Below, one piece after another: positions 26,706-34,033 of a DNA stretch of 64,000 nt. This DNA comes from Paenibacillus radicibacter (GTDB lineage: Bacteria; Bacillota; Bacilli; Paenibacillales; NBRC-103111), in NCBI RefSeq assembly GCF_024721995.1, contig NZ_JANQBC010000013.1:1-64000 (forward strand). Reading direction: 5' to 3'. The translations under genes were made by a program, and so were the position numbers. Positions within the stretch are counted from its first letter, which is position 1, and each line of letters starts with the position of its first letter. The notes beneath the pieces were generated by a model. That model worked only from the letters and a program-made list of their open reading frames with translations, searched no databases and was not told the DNA's origin.

Positions 26706-27698
26706 ATGTCAAGCCCAATTCCAAGCTATCATCCTCATTTAACCGCAATAGGAAGTTATGTCCCTGAGCGTAAACTTACGAATGCAGATCTAGAACAGTT
26801 AGTTGATACGAATGACGAATGGATTGTCCAGCGTACAGGGATGCATGAACGCCGAATCGCAAGAGAAGATGAATTTACATCTCATCTAGCAATCTCGGCT
26901 GTTCAGAATATGATCGATACTTTTCAGGTGGATGTAAGTGATGTGGACATGATTCTTGTCGCAACCCATACACCTGATCTTCCTTTTCCTTCTGTCGCTT
27001 GCCAGATTCAAGCCCACTATAATATTCAACAAACTGGGGCACTTGATTTGAATGCAACTTGTGCGGGATTTCCTTATGCTCTGCACCTAGCAAATAGCCT
27101 TATTGCAAGTAACTTGCACCGTAAAGTGCTTGTCGTGGCAGCCGATACGATGTCCAAAATTACCGACTATACAGACCGCTCCACATGCATCTTATTTGGG
27201 GACGGGGCAGGAGCAGCAATTGTTGAGAGTAAACCGGAATCGCAAGCTTTCCTTGGTGCACGACTAGGAACAGATGGTCATGGCGGCATTCATGTGTATC
27301 GCACAGGTCTAAGTGACTCAATTGACGGTCGCAAGCTTGATGGTAATGGTAGTATTGTTCAGAACGGACGCGAAGTATATCGATTCGCTGTTACTCAAGT
27401 ACCACTTGGAGTGAAGGAATTAACGGAAACAGCCGGCGTATCCATCGCAGATATCGATTGGTTCATCCCTCACAGCGCGAATATGCGAATTATTGAATCG
27501 ATCAATGAGCGTACCGGCATTCCTCGTGAGAAGACACTAACTTCACTAGAATATTACGGAAACACCTCTGCTGCTTCGATTCCACTTGCACTGGATCTTG
27601 GTGTGAAATCGGGGAAAGTTAAACCTGGTGATCTACTCTTGTTGTATGGATTCGGCGGTGGTCTTACTCACTGTGGACTACTTGTACGCTTTGGATAA
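26706..27698 (+). CDS. fabH: Beta-ketoacyl-ACP synthase III
   Basis: 330 residues, typical FabH length. Catalytic triad: Cys119 (LDLNATCAGFPYALH), His256 (WFIPHSANMRI) and Asn286 (EYYGNTSAASIPLA). Also DTNDEWIVQRTGMHERR near the N-terminus and the C-terminal GFGGGLTHCGLLVRF. It condenses an acyl-CoA (branched starters in Gram-positives) with malonyl-ACP to start fatty-acid synthesis. AAGGAG precedes the ATG. It is alone, without fabF or other fab genes, like B. subtilis fabHB (yhfB), and probably a second FabH. The FapR-like site supports membrane-lipid control over a specialised-metabolite role. Confidence 0.9.
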   Translation: MSSPIPSYHPHLTAIGSYVPERKLTNADLEQLVDTNDEWIVQRTGMHERRIAREDEFTSHLAISAVQNMIDTFQVDVSDVDMILVATHTPDLPFPSVACQIQAHYNIQQTGALDLNATCAGFPYALHLANSLIASNLHRKVLVVAADTMSKITDYTDRSTCILFGDGAGAAIVESKPESQAFLGARLGTDGHGGIHVYRTGLSDSIDGRKLDGNGSIVQNGREVYRFAVTQVPLGVKELTETAGVSIADIDWFIPHSANMRIIESINERTGIPREKTLTSLEYYGNTSAASIPLALDLGVKSGKVKPGDLLLLYGFGGGLTHCGLLVRFG

Positions 27699-27713
27699 TT
27701 TCATATTGTTTAT

Positions 27714-27784
27714 AGAGCGAGTTCAAAAAGTTGGGGCACTACAGAGAAAAATACACTTCCGTTTTAACTTTTTGAACTCGCTCT
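27714..27784. repeat. Dispersed quasi-palindromic repeat, copy B (71 bp, internally deleted)
   Basis: Perfect 19-bp terminal inverted repeats (AGAGCGAGTTCAAAAAGTT at the left end). The interior matches only one flank of copies A and C, in inverted orientation, so the centre has been lost. It lies 15 bp after the fabH stop and may act as its terminator. Confidence 0.75.
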
Positions 27785-27808
27785 TATATTCATCTATATA
27801 CAGACAAA

Positions 27809-27868
27809 GGAAAACCGCAGCTCTACTTCCGTTTCATCGGATGCAGCAGCCACGGTTTTCCTGTTTTA
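27809..27868. terminator. Possible terminator hairpin between convergent genes
   Basis: GGAAAACCG (27809-27817) pairs with CGGTTTTCC (27853-27861), followed on the plus strand by TGTTTTATT. The loop is long (35 nt) and holds the stop codon of the convergent small gene. It is plausible for plus-strand termination after fabH. Confidence 0.4.
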
Positions 27869-28119
27869 TTGGAACGCCTTTTGGTCGTGTGGGGTTCAAC
27901 ACCTAATAACTTCGTCTTCGTCATTAATAATTTCTGATGCATCTTCACGCGTTCGTAAAAATCATTCAGAGCTGTATGCTCCGCTTCTTCCCAACTTGGA
28001 GGAGCAGCCGCAACAGCTTCCATCATTCTTGCAAGCGCCCGTTCACTTCTTGCTAAAGAGATTAGCATATGCAATTTAATTGGGCGAATTTGATCTTCCC
28101 ATTTAATCTGAACCTTCAT
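27823..28119 (-). CDS. Small helical protein with a basic C-terminus, unknown function
   Basis: About 98 residues from the ATG at 28119 (AAGGTGA upstream). The first 75 look alpha-helical (LHMLISLARSERALARMMEA, then AEHTALNDFYERVKMHQKLL). The last 23 are basic (TTKRRSNKTGKPWLLHPMKR). It overlaps the end of the upstream small gene by 17 bp. It is the last of three small helical proteins at the tail of a glycosyltransferase operon. No family recognised. Confidence 0.65.
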   Translation of the reverse strand: MKVQIKWEDQIRPIKLHMLISLARSERALARMMEAVAAAPPSWEEAEHTALNDFYERVKMHQKLLMTKTKLLGVEPHTTKRRSNKTGKPWLLHPMKRK

Positions 28120-28408
28120 TATCCCCCATCTCACCTTCTTCACTTTCTAGAAGCAACTGTAGATGCCGGGCGAGCGAGCGCTCCATTCGCGAAGCGGCTT
28201 CAAGAACACCGAGTACCCCATCATGAACATCCAGACTATGTTTCACTTTATCTTGATGCGAAGCTGCCGATAGACCCGAATAATGATTACATACCCAATG
28301 GGAAGCTTTCTTCGCTTCTAACGACTTGGCTTCTAGCATATCTGCAATATGAGCCTGATATTGCTCAATCGATGTAAGAATGTGAATTAAATGACGTTCT
28401 TTACTCAC
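28103..28408 (-). CDS. Small helical protein, unknown function
   Basis: 101 residues, predicted almost entirely helical: LIHILTSIEQYQAHIADMLE, then AASRMERSLARHLQLLLESE, with an acidic end. Its pattern resembles the upstream 99-residue protein (H..VA.I..AK then a second ALAE.LE-type helix), so the two are probably distant paralogues. It lies 12 bp downstream of that gene. No catalytic motif, signal or membrane segment. Possibly an oligomerising or adaptor protein for the neighbouring glycosyltransferases; this is a guess from position only. Confidence 0.65.
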   Translation of the reverse strand: MSKERHLIHILTSIEQYQAHIADMLEAKSLEAKKASHWVCNHYSGLSAASHQDKVKHSLDVHDGVLGVLEAASRMERSLARHLQLLLESEEGEMGDNEGSD

Positions 28409-28420
28409 AAGCCATCCCTC

Positions 28421-28720
28421 CTATTCATCATCCATCGAGCTATTCAGACCTTTAATCGTCACTTCTAACGACTCAGCAAGCGCCTCTTCAAGCTCAGCAA
28501 GTGCATTCACATATGCAACGACATTACGCGTCATATCACTGGAATAAAGTAGAACAGTTTCTGCATCTATTTTTCCGAAATCTGGATTATGGCTGGGAAT
28601 ATGATGAACAAGCTGTGACATGGCTTTCGTCGTTTGCCCCTTCGCACCTACAATATTCGCTACTTCACGATGGGACCTTGCGATATGACCGATAATTGTA
28701 GTAAATTGCTCTTGCATCAT
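28421..28720 (-). CDS. Small helical protein, unknown function
   Basis: 99 residues: IIGHIARSHREVANIVGAKG, a polar middle, then VAYVNALAELEEALAESLEV, ending in acidic residues. Likely a helical hairpin. Two adjacent ATGs (28720 and 28717) follow AGGGGGTGG. It starts 12 bp after the GT2 gene at 28733 and belongs to the same operon. Similar in length and pattern to the next protein. No known family was recognised. Confidence 0.65.
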   Translation of the reverse strand: MMQEQFTTIIGHIARSHREVANIVGAKGQTTKAMSQLVHHIPSHNPDFGKIDAETVLLYSSDMTRNVVAYVNALAELEEALAESLEVTIKGLNSSMDDE

Positions 28721-28732
28721 ACCACCCCCTAA

Positions 28733-29461
28733 TTATATAAAAATATTCGGATCAACCGACCATTTATCGATAAATTTCTGTTTGTTTGTATGCAGAAGCT
28801 GCTGAAGTTCTATCCGTTTCTTCCGCTTGAATGACTTGCTGCCCGCATGGTAAATGTAAGTGTCCCCTGCGATCATTAAGCGATACCCCGCAAGTCTAGC
28901 ACGATAACAATAATCATCATCTTCATAGTGACCGGGTGAGAATATTTCATCCATGAAGCCAACCTTCGTTAACAGCTCTCTCTTAAACAGAAAGCAAAGA
29001 CCAACGATCCGAGGTACTTCCCGCCATTTCGCAGGATTAGGTCGATTAAACCGTCGCACTGCTGTCTGGGTTAACGCAATGCCTCCCCGGATTCGCTGCC
29101 TCCCGCTTGCATAATTCGTCATCGGCCCTACGATTCCGATCTTCTGCGAGCTATGCAAACAATGCAGCATATTCGAAAGCCATCCTGGCTTAACGACTGT
29201 GTCATTGTTGAGGAGTAGCAAGTTATCTCCGGTTGCCTCTCGCAAGCCCACGTTACATGCCACTGGAAACCCTTGATTCGTTGGCAGTGTCAGACATTTC
29301 ACCTTTTCACGTCTGCACAGTTCAAATGAACGATCGCTTGAGCCATTATCCACAACAATAATCTCATAGGGTGGCTTCGTATATCGCTTGATAGAGGCTA
29401 TACACTTAGCCAGCATTCGATAGCCGTTATAGTTCGGAATGATGATACTAGTCAGCGACAT
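28733..29461 (-). CDS. Glycosyltransferase family 2 (rhamnosyltransferase-like)
   Basis: 242 residues from the ATG at 29461, which has AGGTGA at 8 nt; the frame extends to 29554 without a ribosome site. SLTSIIIPNYNGYRMLAKCI, IIVVDNGSSDRSFELC, TNQGFPVACNVGL and LLLLNNDTVVKPGWL mark the WbbL-like GT2 branch, whose metal motif is NND. Also GHYEDDDYCYRARLAGYRL. There are no membrane helices. The start overlaps the previous gene by 14 bp. It sits in a five- to six-gene minus-strand operon of glycosyltransferases and small helical proteins. Confidence 0.85.
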   Translation of the reverse strand: MSLTSIIIPNYNGYRMLAKCIASIKRYTKPPYEIIVVDNGSSDRSFELCRREKVKCLTLPTNQGFPVACNVGLREATGDNLLLLNNDTVVKPGWLSNMLHCLHSSQKIGIVGPMTNYASGRQRIRGGIALTQTAVRRFNRPNPAKWREVPRIVGLCFLFKRELLTKVGFMDEIFSPGHYEDDDYCYRARLAGYRLMIAGDTYIYHAGSKSFKRKKRIELQQLLHTNKQKFIDKWSVDPNIFI

Positions 29462-30458
29462 GCATCGTTTCACCTGCCACAATGGATCGATCTCGAATAC
29501 CGTCATGATAATGAAGTCTTGGTCCCCAAAGGTGAATGAGAGACTGCAACCCACTTAGATACATCGAGCGTTCCTCATGTGAGAGTTCTTGCGTATTGCG
29601 CATGAGTGGTGGTACCCACTTGGACTTACTCTTCTTAGATTTTGAAGAAATCGTCCCAATCCTTAGTCCACTCATACTAGCAATAGCCATCGCTTGTGCA
29701 GGATTCTTAAGTTGTTCACAGCCGATCACTTCATACGCGCTTCTGGAAATAACATACGGTACTTGCATAAGTGTGTGGGTGCCAAGCTCGATTTGACCTA
29801 GACATTCATTGTAAAATTGCTGGATCACACTAACTGGACTCCGATTCTCGAATAGGACATTCTCTTCGGTTGAGGCTGGGAGCACGATGTCGTCGCCCCG
29901 TTTCGCTTGATTGATATAGACAAGTAATTCTTCTGCTGACTTTATCGTCCCTCCGTCTATAAATAACATCAGATCCGCTTGCGCAATGGATGCGCCCATC
30001 GCTCTGCAAACCTCATGTGTATTCGGTTCATCTCTGCATAGATAGGTTTTCTCTACCGCTCCGCAAGCGATTGATAACGTATGATCACAACTTTGATTAC
30101 TTACAATACATATCGTTTCCGTAAAAGGAATTCGTCTTAGTTCCGCTAGAATCGGCGTTAACGTGGACTCATTGTTGTAACAAGATACAACAACTCCCAC
30201 ACTTTCAAGCGTAGGTAGAAGCAACTCCCCGATCGGGTAACCGGTCTTTTCTTGAATCGCCTTGAGATAACCTTTCATCGCTAACATGTAGTAAGATTGT
30301 CCCTTACTCAGTAGTTGTGCATTTTGCACTTGTTCCACCCACATGGCCTGAATCGTTTGAATCTGAATCGGAGCAGCAAGTTCAATGATCATATTTGCAT
30401 CAAGATTTCCTTTACGAAACCCCCATTGCCAACCCTTATCCCTCATAATCTTCATCAT
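29448..30458 (-). CDS. GT2-like protein with a degenerate metal motif and an N-terminal extension
   Basis: About 336 residues. The first 90 form an unrecognised helical region. A GT-A-like domain then begins at VGVVVSCYNNESTLTPILAE. The nucleotide/metal motif reads LMLFIDGGTIKSAEE where its operon neighbour has LLFTDGDIVIP, so the last Asp of DxD is Gly. The C-terminus holds a SSKSKKSKSKW basic patch. Homology to the neighbour at 30466 is visible across HTHEV/ISRSAYEVIG and PAQAMAIASMSGLRIG. GAGGTGA precedes the paired ATGs at 30458 and 30455. It may be an inactive or altered transferase; activity is uncertain. Confidence 0.7.
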   Translation of the reverse strand: MMKIMRDKGWQWGFRKGNLDANMIIELAAPIQIQTIQAMWVEQVQNAQLLSKGQSYYMLAMKGYLKAIQEKTGYPIGELLLPTLESVGVVVSCYNNESTLTPILAELRRIPFTETICIVSNQSCDHTLSIACGAVEKTYLCRDEPNTHEVCRAMGASIAQADLMLFIDGGTIKSAEELLVYINQAKRGDDIVLPASTEENVLFENRSPVSVIQQFYNECLGQIELGTHTLMQVPYVISRSAYEVIGCEQLKNPAQAMAIASMSGLRIGTISSKSKKSKSKWVPPLMRNTQELSHEERSMYLSGLQSLIHLWGPRLHYHDGIRDRSIVAGETMHVAD

Positions 30459-30465
30459 CTTCACC

Positions 30466-31212
30466 TCACGGCTGTTCAATTACCCAATGCAACGCTTCGA
30501 TATGGTCACCCACAATAATATTCGTTAGCGGATCAGCCCCGTTCGAGCGGCGGCGCCTAGGGTTTTTCACCCCTACATTAATTCGGTTCACTCGCTCAAT
30601 ACGCAATCCTTTATGAATCGCTATTGCTTGCGCCTTAGGAGGAATGGACAATGCTTCTGCTCCAATCTCCTCAAGTGCTTTTCTTGAAATCGCATGAGGA
30701 ATCGCTGTCATGGAAGAACCTTTTAGCTCTGGACGACCTAACAAGTAATTCAGCGCATGTTTCGCGAGTACAACTCGGTGCACTTGCAGCTTTTTGGTAG
30801 GGCCAATATACGCATTAAGCGCGACATCCACACCTTGTTCAACGGCCTTAATGAGTGGTTTCATTTTGGTAGCTGGTATGACAATATCTCCATCCGTAAA
30901 TAGCAATATCGATCCTCTAGCGACATTAGCACCTACACTTCGCCCCACATCATGGCCGAATTTTCTTGGATAGGCAAACACGCGAGCTCCCATACGTCTT
31001 GCAATATCGATTGAACCATCCGTCGAACCATTGGCTATGACAAGTACTTCTGTCAGCGGATGCACACGGAAAGCCTGTTGCAGTACAGCTGCAAGGGTTC
31101 TTCGCTCATTGTAGATGGGTATAATCACCGACACGACTGGATTATCCGCATTGGTGAAACGAATTAACCGCTTCTTAGGAGATGAACGCACACGTTTTCT
31201 TCTCATAGCCAA
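30466..31212 (-). CDS. Glycosyltransferase family 2
   Basis: 248 residues with a basic N-terminus (MAMRRKRVRSSPKKRLIRF) before the GT-A domain: PVVSVIIPIYNERRTLAAVL, EVLVIANGSTDGSIDIARR, FGHDVGRSVGANVARGSILL and FTDGDIVIP (DxD). A second basic patch is NPRRRRS. The TTG start at 31212 has AGGAG 11 nt upstream; the ATG at 31206 is the alternative. It is the first gene of the operon running to 27823. A perfect CATAnnnTA element lies 47 bp upstream, so late-sporulation expression is possible. Confidence 0.8.
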   Translation of the reverse strand: MAMRRKRVRSSPKKRLIRFTNADNPVVSVIIPIYNERRTLAAVLQQAFRVHPLTEVLVIANGSTDGSIDIARRMGARVFAYPRKFGHDVGRSVGANVARGSILLFTDGDIVIPATKMKPLIKAVEQGVDVALNAYIGPTKKLQVHRVVLAKHALNYLLGRPELKGSSMTAIPHAISRKALEEIGAEALSIPPKAQAIAIHKGLRIERVNRINVGVKNPRRRRSNGADPLTNIIVGDHIEALHWVIEQP

Positions 31213-31258
31213 TGTTTGCTCAGCTCCTGTCCACGGTAATATGCCTTCCTTCTTTCTG

Positions 31259-31267
31259 TATATTATG
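31259..31267 (-). promoter_or_regulatory. Possible sigma-K -10 element
   Basis: On the minus strand CATAATATA matches CATAnnnTA fully, 47 bp upstream of the GT2 start at 31212. The expected mACm 16 bp upstream reads TGCC, so the -35 does not fit. Suggestive only; an activator such as GerE could compensate. Confidence 0.3.
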
Positions 31268-31424
31268 AGTTTTTCCTAGGAAGGGCAGGGCAGTCGGTCC
31301 TTCTTTGGCGAAAATCGGGCTTAATCCGTTATTCATCCAAGCTTTTCATCTAGTTAACTGTCTCGGACAAATCACCCGCCCGCTACGTACGATAAGTCAT
31401 GGATGGTTCATAGGAGGTGTAAAT

Positions 31425-32336
31425 ATGAAAGCAATCGTTACAGGCGGAGCTGGCTTTATCGGATCCCATCTGGTCCATGCATTGGTGTCCAAGGGGCTCG
31501 AAGTGCATGTCATTGATAATTTAAGCACAGGACATGCTGATCGCTTGCCCCACCAATCCGAATTATACCAGTTAGATATTAACGATCCGGAAACGAAAAA
31601 CCTTGTATTACACATCAAGCCTCATGTTGTGTTTCACCTTGCTGCACAAGCAGATGTCAGTACATCCATTCAATTGCCAGCGATGGACGCTGAAGTAAAC
31701 ATCAATGGCACGATTCAGTTGTTAGAAGCATGCTATGAATCTGGTGTGCAGAAGTTCATTTTCGCATCTACCTCAGCTGTTTATGGTGATTTGCAAAGAG
31801 AATTGTTATCAGAGAGCGATCCGACCAATCCGATCTCGTTCTATGGATTATCCAAGTGGGCAGCGGAATGTTATATTCGGATGTTCCATCATTTTTACAA
31901 ACTCCCATACACCATTCTCCGCTTCGCCAATGTATTCGGTCCCGGACAGACACCGAAAGGTGAGGGTGGAGTCGTCGCAATCTTTTTAGAGAAAATTAAA
32001 GAAGAACTCCCCCTCATCATTCACGGCGATGGCGAGCAGACGCGAGACTTTATTTATGTCAAAGACGTTGTTGAAGCCAACATCGCTGCAATGTCGCATG
32101 CATCATGCAGAACGCTGCATGTCAGCACTGGCACTCAAACTACAATCAATGAGCTTGCTGAAAAGCTGCAATCCATCCACGACTCTCGTGTTGCAATCGT
32201 CCGAACAACGCATCGTCATGGGGACATTCGACATAGCTGTCTGGATCCAAGACTGGCGAAACAGCATTTGAATTGGTCACCTCAGTACGATGTTCTCACA
32301 GGTCTGACTCAAACCTACCGCCACCATATCAAGTAA
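31425..32336 (+). CDS. NAD-dependent sugar-nucleotide epimerase (GalE-like)
   Basis: 303 residues from ATG 31425, which has TAGGAGGTG at 5 nt; the frame continues upstream to 31305 but without a site. Extended SDR fold: MKAIVTGGAGFIGSHLVHAL (GxxGxxG), then FHLAAQADVSTSI, the catalytic ASTSAVYGD and YGLSKWAAE (YxxxK), and FANVFGPGQTP. It most resembles UDP-glucose/UDP-GlcNAc 4-epimerases. It is divergent from the GT2 operon at 31212 and would supply a galacto-configured donor for the cluster. Confidence 0.8.
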   Translation: MKAIVTGGAGFIGSHLVHALVSKGLEVHVIDNLSTGHADRLPHQSELYQLDINDPETKNLVLHIKPHVVFHLAAQADVSTSIQLPAMDAEVNINGTIQLLEACYESGVQKFIFASTSAVYGDLQRELLSESDPTNPISFYGLSKWAAECYIRMFHHFYKLPYTILRFANVFGPGQTPKGEGGVVAIFLEKIKEELPLIIHGDGEQTRDFIYVKDVVEANIAAMSHASCRTLHVSTGTQTTINELAEKLQSIHDSRVAIVRTTHRHGDIRHSCLDPRLAKQHLNWSPQYDVLTGLTQTYRHHIK

Positions 32337-32366
32337 TGATATCTATACATTTCATACAAAACAAAT

Positions 32367-32414
32367 AGGCAGATCGCTTCTTGCACATTTACGCGCATAA
32401 GGGATCTGCCTTTG
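32367..32414. terminator. Bidirectional terminator
   Basis: GGCAGATC (32368-32375) pairs with GATCTGCC (32403-32410). The plus strand continues TTTGAATT and the minus strand TATTTGTTTTG. It lies between the convergent ends of the epimerase gene (32336) and the small gene ending at 32425. Confidence 0.55.
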
Positions 32415-32424
32415 AATTCGCCTA

Positions 32425-32610
32425 TTACATACGGCTTGCATGCTGATTCAGAATATCTACGATCACAGGATCAGGAAGCTTATAGCCTTTGGGCAAGTTC
32501 GCTTTGATCTGATTCCACACTTGATAATTAACGAGTACTTCAGGATTCGAAATTTGGGCACTGAATAGACAATTGTACAAATCTCCGATTACCGTAAATG
32601 ACGGATTCAT
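32425..32610 (-). CDS. Small hypothetical protein
   Basis: 61 residues: FTVIGDLYNCLFSAQISNPE, then NYQVWNQIKANLPKGYKLPD and VIVDILNQHASRM. It has a strong ribosome site (GAGGAGGAG, 7 nt from ATG) and a terminator after the stop, so it looks like a genuine small gene. No membrane segment or known motif. It sits between two glycan-synthesis transcription units; repeat copy C lies just upstream and probably flanks its promoter. Confidence 0.6.
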   Translation of the reverse strand: MNPSFTVIGDLYNCLFSAQISNPEVLVNYQVWNQIKANLPKGYKLPDPVIVDILNQHASRM

Positions 32611-32631
32611 CCACTCTCCTCCTCTCTGGTT

Positions 32632-32798
32632 AGAGTGTGTTCAAAAAGTTGAACGAAAGAGAAAGAAGCACTGTAGGAGCGAAGCGGTCGCCTTTGAATT
32701 CGTAAAAATACCATTAAATCAATTAAAAATTTACGAATGAGACAGCGACCGGAAGTGTTTTTTTCTCTGCAGTGAAAAAAGCTTTTTGAGCACGCTCT
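32632..32798. repeat. Dispersed quasi-palindromic repeat, copy C (167 bp)
   Basis: Ends: AGAGTGTGTTCAAAAAG and the inverse of AGAGCGTGCTCAAAAAG. Internal CGGTCGC (32686 region) pairs with GCGACCG and ATTCGTAAA pairs with TTTACGAAT, so the unit folds on itself. It shares GGAGCGAAG and GAGACAGCGACCGGAAGTG with copy A. Its right end overlaps the TAG stop of the glycosyltransferase gene at 32797 by two bases. Confidence 0.8.
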
Positions 32799-34017
32799 AC
32801 ATACGTGCGATCGCAGCGAACTCCTGATACACCGCAACGGTTCGTGCGATCATCGTATCTAGAGACCAGTGCAGTGTACCCCAATTCTTCGCATTGATGC
32901 CCATCTGAGTCCGATACTGATCATTGGCGACTAGTAGATGCAGATGATAGGCCATTGTTTGTGAATCTCCCACATTATGAACGAGTCCCGTGTTTTCATG
33001 GACAACCATCTCTGGCAGACCGCCACCATTGCTGATGACTGCAGGCTTTCCAGCGATTTGAGCTTCGATAAGGGATAACGGCTGGTTATCGATAATACTT
33101 GGCTGCGCAAATATATCCGATTGTGTCAGTAGATAGGCAACATCATCACGACGTCCTAGGAACTCTACATCATGTTGAATTCCGAGATCCCAACACTTTT
33201 TCTTAAGCGCATCTGCTTTTGCGCCGTCTCCAGCAATCCAGCATACCCAATCTTGACGCAGTTTCTTAAGCACTCCTAATGCATCTAGCAAATAATCAAT
33301 CCCTTTAATATGAACCAATCTGCCTGTAAAAAGAATGACTTTCTTACCCGTCGGACGATGAATCGGTTTAGCGAGTGCTAATTGCTTAAAGAATGTATCC
33401 GAGTCATAGCCATATTGATAGACACGGACTTTCTCTGCCGGTACGGAATACTCGTTAACAAGCAGGTTACGCATCCATTGGGAAGATGCTAATGTCACTT
33501 GTGCAGTTGTTGCACCAAAGTGCTCCATCGCAATATGGTATCTACCAATCAATGAAGTCGTCATATCCATCTGATGGCTTGCAAGATGCAATTTGACTTC
33601 CTGACCAACTGAACCATGGAGTGTAGCAACTAAGGCAGTGTGCTTGGGCTTAATTCGACTGAACGAATAAGTGGAAATAATATCGTGGGTATGAATAACA
33701 TCATATTGATTGAGCCCAAAGTATACGGCGGCAAGCTCCATACAATAGCGATCAATCTCATACGTACTAATCCATTCTTCACGCAGCAGGACCGGATTCG
33801 TATGCTTATTGATCTTCGATTGAATCAAGGGTAGCACTAAATTTTTATCAAATACACGATCGGTAAAGGGCATATGAAAAGTTTTACCATCGGGACTATT
33901 CCCGAATATATCAACTTCATGCCCGAGCTGTTCTAGCTTGCGTTTCATCTGTTCCATCACTGTCCATACCCCGCCGAGATGGGGGATGAGCCAGTAAGTT
34001 GCTAACAATATTTTCAT
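32797..34017 (-). CDS. Glycosyltransferase family 4 (GT-B)
   Basis: 406 residues. N-terminal acceptor domain MKILLATYWLIPHLGGVWTV ... YDVIHTHDIISTYSFSRI; C-terminal donor domain KKVILFTGRLVHIKGIDYLL and the EX7E region SLIEAQIAGKPAVISNGGGL. It is a close paralogue of the gene at 34034, 16 bp upstream, and the two are clearly a tandem duplication (shared LLATYWL.PH.GGVW, KLEQLGHEV, QLxLIEAQ-type block). GGGGTGAG precedes the ATG. The stop codon coincides with the edge of repeat copy C. Confidence 0.85.
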   Translation of the reverse strand: MKILLATYWLIPHLGGVWTVMEQMKRKLEQLGHEVDIFGNSPDGKTFHMPFTDRVFDKNLVLPLIQSKINKHTNPVLLREEWISTYEIDRYCMELAAVYFGLNQYDVIHTHDIISTYSFSRIKPKHTALVATLHGSVGQEVKLHLASHQMDMTTSLIGRYHIAMEHFGATTAQVTLASSQWMRNLLVNEYSVPAEKVRVYQYGYDSDTFFKQLALAKPIHRPTGKKVILFTGRLVHIKGIDYLLDALGVLKKLRQDWVCWIAGDGAKADALKKKCWDLGIQHDVEFLGRRDDVAYLLTQSDIFAQPSIIDNQPLSLIEAQIAGKPAVISNGGGLPEMVVHENTGLVHNVGDSQTMAYHLHLLVANDQYRTQMGINAKNWGTLHWSLDTMIARTVAVYQEFAAIARM

Positions 34018-34033
34018 AATGACTCACCCCGTT

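Noticed and set aside
28733-29554. Thirty-one-residue N-terminal extension of the GT2 at 28733
   Set aside because: It overlaps the upstream gene in another frame; AGGTGA sits correctly before the ATG at 29461.
31305-31424. Forty-residue N-terminal extension of the GalE-like epimerase
   Set aside because: It has no ribosome site and puts residues before the GxxGxxG strand; TAGGAGGTG marks the start at 31425.
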